NCBI GenBank assembly: GCA_025403435.1
Contig: CM046333.1
Span: 38,151,521-38,215,520, forward strand
Direction: 5' to 3'
Origin: Artocarpus heterophyllus
Taxonomy: Eukaryota > Streptophyta > Magnoliopsida > Rosales > Moraceae
Length of the DNA: 64,000 nt
Shown here: positions 61,323 through 64,000 of the stretch, piece after piece
Numbering within the stretch: position 1 is the stretch's first letter
How the letters are laid out: each line of letters starts with the position of its first letter
Notes under the pieces: generated by a model
The model's database searches: none
Told to the model about the DNA's origin: nothing
Seen by the model: the letters and a program-made list of their open reading frames with translations, nothing else
Made by a program: the position numbers and the translations under genes

Positions 61323-63620
61323 ATGCCGGCATTGACTTGCAACGCTTGCAACAAGGAATTCACGGACGATTCGGAGCTAAAACTCCATTACAAGTCCGAA
61401 TGGCACCGCTATAATCTCAAGCGCAAGGTCCGTCTTTCGATGATTTTCCCCTTTATAATCCCTAATATTCACCTAATTTTCGGTTTCCAGGTTTAGGGTT
61501 TTCAAATTGAATCCATAGCCGCAGCTTGTTTAGTATATTGGAATTATCTGCCTGTTTTTTGGGAGCCGAGAATGGTGTTTGATTTTTTTTTCCGCCTTAG
61601 ATAATTTCTATTGTTCATTCGTGGTATAAGCTGTGATGAGTCTGATGACTATAATTTATTCAGTTTTTAGGCAGTAGGCTTCTTGTCTCAGCCAAATTAT
61701 GTTTAGAGAATTTGCTACTTCAAATGTTTTGCTTAAAAAAAAAAAAATCTTTTGCCATACATCATTTCCCAAATTTTAGTTTAAGTATTTGTTTTATCGT
61801 CATGTGGGCTTTGAGGAACTAGACCTTTTCGGGGCCATTCTTTTATTTTTATTTTTCTTTTTATTTTTGAAAAAGACGTTAAATCAAAGTGAATTTGACT
61901 CTTGTGGGATTACCTTGTCAGTTTTTTTTTTTTTTTTTTTTTTTTGTGGTCCATTACATTGACTAGATGGCTTGATTTCATCTTGGTGGTTCTTTGGTTT
62001 ATTTATTGATTGATTGATTTTTTAAGGTATTTAAGTGGAATTCTTTTAAGCAAAGGACGTGTCTCTGAGCGTGTTTTTGGATAACTCGGTGAATTCTTTT
62101 GACTAAACTAAATCAGGTGGCTGGCGTTCCTGGAGTAACGGAGACATTGTTTCTAGCTAGACAATCTGCTCTTGCCCAAGAGAAAAATAAGATGAGTGAA
62201 ACCCCGATGCTCTACAGCTGCGGCCTTTGTGGAAAGGGGTATAGAAGTTCTAAGGCTCATGCTCAGCATCTCAAATCACGTAGTCACATCACAAGGGCTT
62301 CTCAAGGGACCAACCATGAAGACGAGGAGAGGGCAATAATCAAGCCGCTTCCACGTCGTGTTGTGAATGAGGTTCCTCCACAAAAGGAGGTTAAGAGTGA
62401 AGAAAGTGAAGATAGTGAAGATGAGTGGGTGGAGGTTGATCCTGAAGAAGAATCTCTTGGCGAGGCTACAAAGTCCTTGACTGATTTGAATGTCAATGGG
62501 CAGGCTTCAGAAGATGACATGGATGAAGATGATGACGACGACTTTGAAGAGTTGGATCCATCCACTTGCTTTATGTGCGACTTGGAGCATGATATCATAG
62601 AGAGCTGCATGGTTCACATGCATAAGCAGCATGGTTTCTTCATTCCTGATGTTGAGTATTTGAAGGATCCGAAAGGCCTTCTTACTTATCTTGGCCTTAA
62701 GGTACAATGAATATCTTATTAGATCTATGTTTGATCCTAACGAATTTGTTTCCTTTTATTTTCAGTGTGTTTGCCCTTTTCAGAGGTTAGTCTTACTTCA
62801 TTTCTCTCTTCTATTTTCAGGTCAAGAGGGATTTCATGTGCTTGTATTGTAATGATAGGCGTCACCCCTTTAGCAGCTTGGAAGCAGTTAGGAAGCATAT
62901 GGCTGGCAAAAAGCCACTGCAAAGTACACTATGGCGATGGCGATGATGAGGAGGAAGTAGAGTTGGAAGAGTTTTATGATTATAGCAGCAGGTTTTTCTT
63001 CTTCCTCATTGTTGTGGTCCTACTTCTATATCAGTTCTCGAGTAATTGGTTTATCCAGTCATTATTGAATGTTGTGATCTATATATGACTTGGTCATTCC
63101 TGAGCCGGCTTTTCTGTCTTTTGGTCCAGTTATGTCAATGAGGATGGTAAACAGCTGGTTACATCAGGCGACAACAACGTGGTGGAACTTGTTGGGTCTG
63201 AGCTTGTCATCACTGAAAGATCTAGTACCGGAGTATTGACCAAGACAATTGGTTCCAGGGAGTTCTTGCGCTACTATCGCCAAAAACCACGCCCATCAGC
63301 AGTTAATGATATGGCAATAACAGCCGCTCTGGCCTCCAGGTTTGGTTATTCTTCCCTGCATATTTCTTCTTCCATGTGTTACGAATGTCGTATAAGGAAA
63401 CAATAGTAACTTAGCGGGGACAAATGTTAAACAAGGATACCTTTGTGCTTCTATTTTCAGGTACAGAAGCATGGGATTGGCAACCGTGCAGTCGAGAGAA
63501 CAGATGGTGAGGATGAAAGTGATGAAGGCGATGAATAGATCAGGGGTGGATGCAATGCGGACTAAGATTGGAATGAAGAGTAACGTTATTAGGAATCTGC
63601 CCAAGAATGTTCCCTATTAG
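61323..63620 (+). CDS. REIL: REI1-like cytoplasmic 60S biogenesis factor, with a 1-bp frameshift in exon 3
   Basis: REI1/ZNF622 family proteins act in late cytoplasmic maturation of the 60S subunit. Five exons: 61323-61427, 62117-62701, 62821-62991, 63130-63339 and 63461-63620. C2H2 fingers: CNACNKEF (residues 6-28), CGLCGKGYRSSKAHAQH, CFMCDLEHDI...HMHKQH and CLYCNDRRHPF. An acidic stretch (EDDMDEDDDDDFEE) lies between fingers 2 and 3. Exons 4 and 5 carry the conserved VGSELVIT, FLRYYRQKPRP and the Met/Arg-rich C-terminus. In exon 3 a run of five A (about 62908-62912, GGCAAAAAGCC) holds one base too many, giving a stop near 62946 and loss of about 130 residues. Everything else is clean, so either a very recent lesion or an assembly indel is likely. 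Confidence 0.93.
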
Positions 63621-64000
63621 TTGTTCTAGATTATTGACAGTGTTATTTGTTTATTGAAATTTTTGTTTCCTGAGGAGTGGTCTCTAGCATTGTAAGCAAC
63701 CACAGATAATAATATAATATACAATATAAATGCATGCCCAAGAGGTATTTTCAGACTAGACTTGGCTTAGGCTTACAAAGTACCGAATGGTAACTCGTAA
63801 TTTTTTTTTTTTTGGTCATCTTTTTGGCTTCCCTTTTTTGCTTCAATTTCTGACAAAAGTATGTTCCATTGAAAAAAGTTTCTTTTTTTTTTGGGTGGAC
63901 CTGAATGGTACTTTGTTCCTTCTTAGAGTTTTCTTTTGATGTGGAGATCACAATGGATGTTAAGAAACAAAATAGTCCAGAAGTCGTCCTTCTTTTAGGC
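63621..64000. other. REIL 3' UTR and downstream, no gene seen
   Basis: This AT-rich sequence has an AATAATATAATATACAATATAA stretch (63706-63728) that may hold the polyadenylation signal, and two T runs. No coding region is supported. Confidence 0.5.

Noticed and set aside
62737..63088. ORFs covering REIL exon 3 in shifted frames
   Set aside because: They are explained by the REIL exon with its one-base frameshift, not by separate genes.

Overview
The window is nuclear DNA of a flowering plant, probably a eudicot. It is AT-rich, its genes have many introns, and LTR retrotransposons, MITEs and organelle-DNA insertions fill the space between them. Three ordinary host genes can be read exon by exon: CSN5 (minus, 25964-29275), the nuclear-envelope protein gene KAKU4 (minus, 34540-41302) and a REI1-like ribosome-biogenesis gene (plus, 61323-63620). 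KAKU4 and REIL are divergent neighbours. I recall their Arabidopsis counterparts as adjacent loci (At4g31430 and At4g31420), which suggests conserved microsynteny stretched by about 18 kb of inserted transposons.

Region by region: 1-5342 is the 5' part of a retroelement on the minus strand, cut by the window edge. 5343-15211 is a possibly LINE-derived sequence split by a decayed 9.0-kb Ty1/copia element (5777-14769). 15212-25963 is intergenic, with a MITE, a Ty3/gypsy solo LTR (20932-23114, TSD CTTTG) and a foldback element. CSN5 follows, then an intergenic stretch with a nuclear copy of plastid rpoB, then KAKU4. A complete second copy of the first retroelement (41885-50078) lies 582 bp upstream of the KAKU4 start codon. 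Next come a PIF/Harbinger transposase remnant, a full-length but mutated Tekay-like Ty3/gypsy element (51116-60206, TSD AGACC) and the REIL gene.

The most unusual object is the repeated 8.2-kb element. It has 1,966-bp LTRs that looked identical wherever I compared them, a 5-bp TSD, an initiator-tRNA-Met primer site and a Ty3/gypsy polypurine tract, but no gag, protease, RT or integrase. In their place it carries (i) a 173-codon ORF for a basic protein with a compact Cys4 cluster that I cannot assign firmly, and (ii) an intronless 216-codon LOG-like gene. LOG is the cytokinin riboside 5'-monophosphate phosphoribohydrolase, which releases active cytokinin. The element therefore looks like a non-autonomous LTR retrotransposon with a hormone-activation cargo, probably mobilised by a Tekay-type partner; the one at 51116-60206 has a near-identical 3' end. 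The left copy has a 1-bp frameshift in LOG and an older LTR form, so the family has moved more than once. The 173-codon frame differs between copies only at synonymous sites.

All coordinates and comparisons were read by eye. Family assignments rest on motif recognition, and no database search was run.
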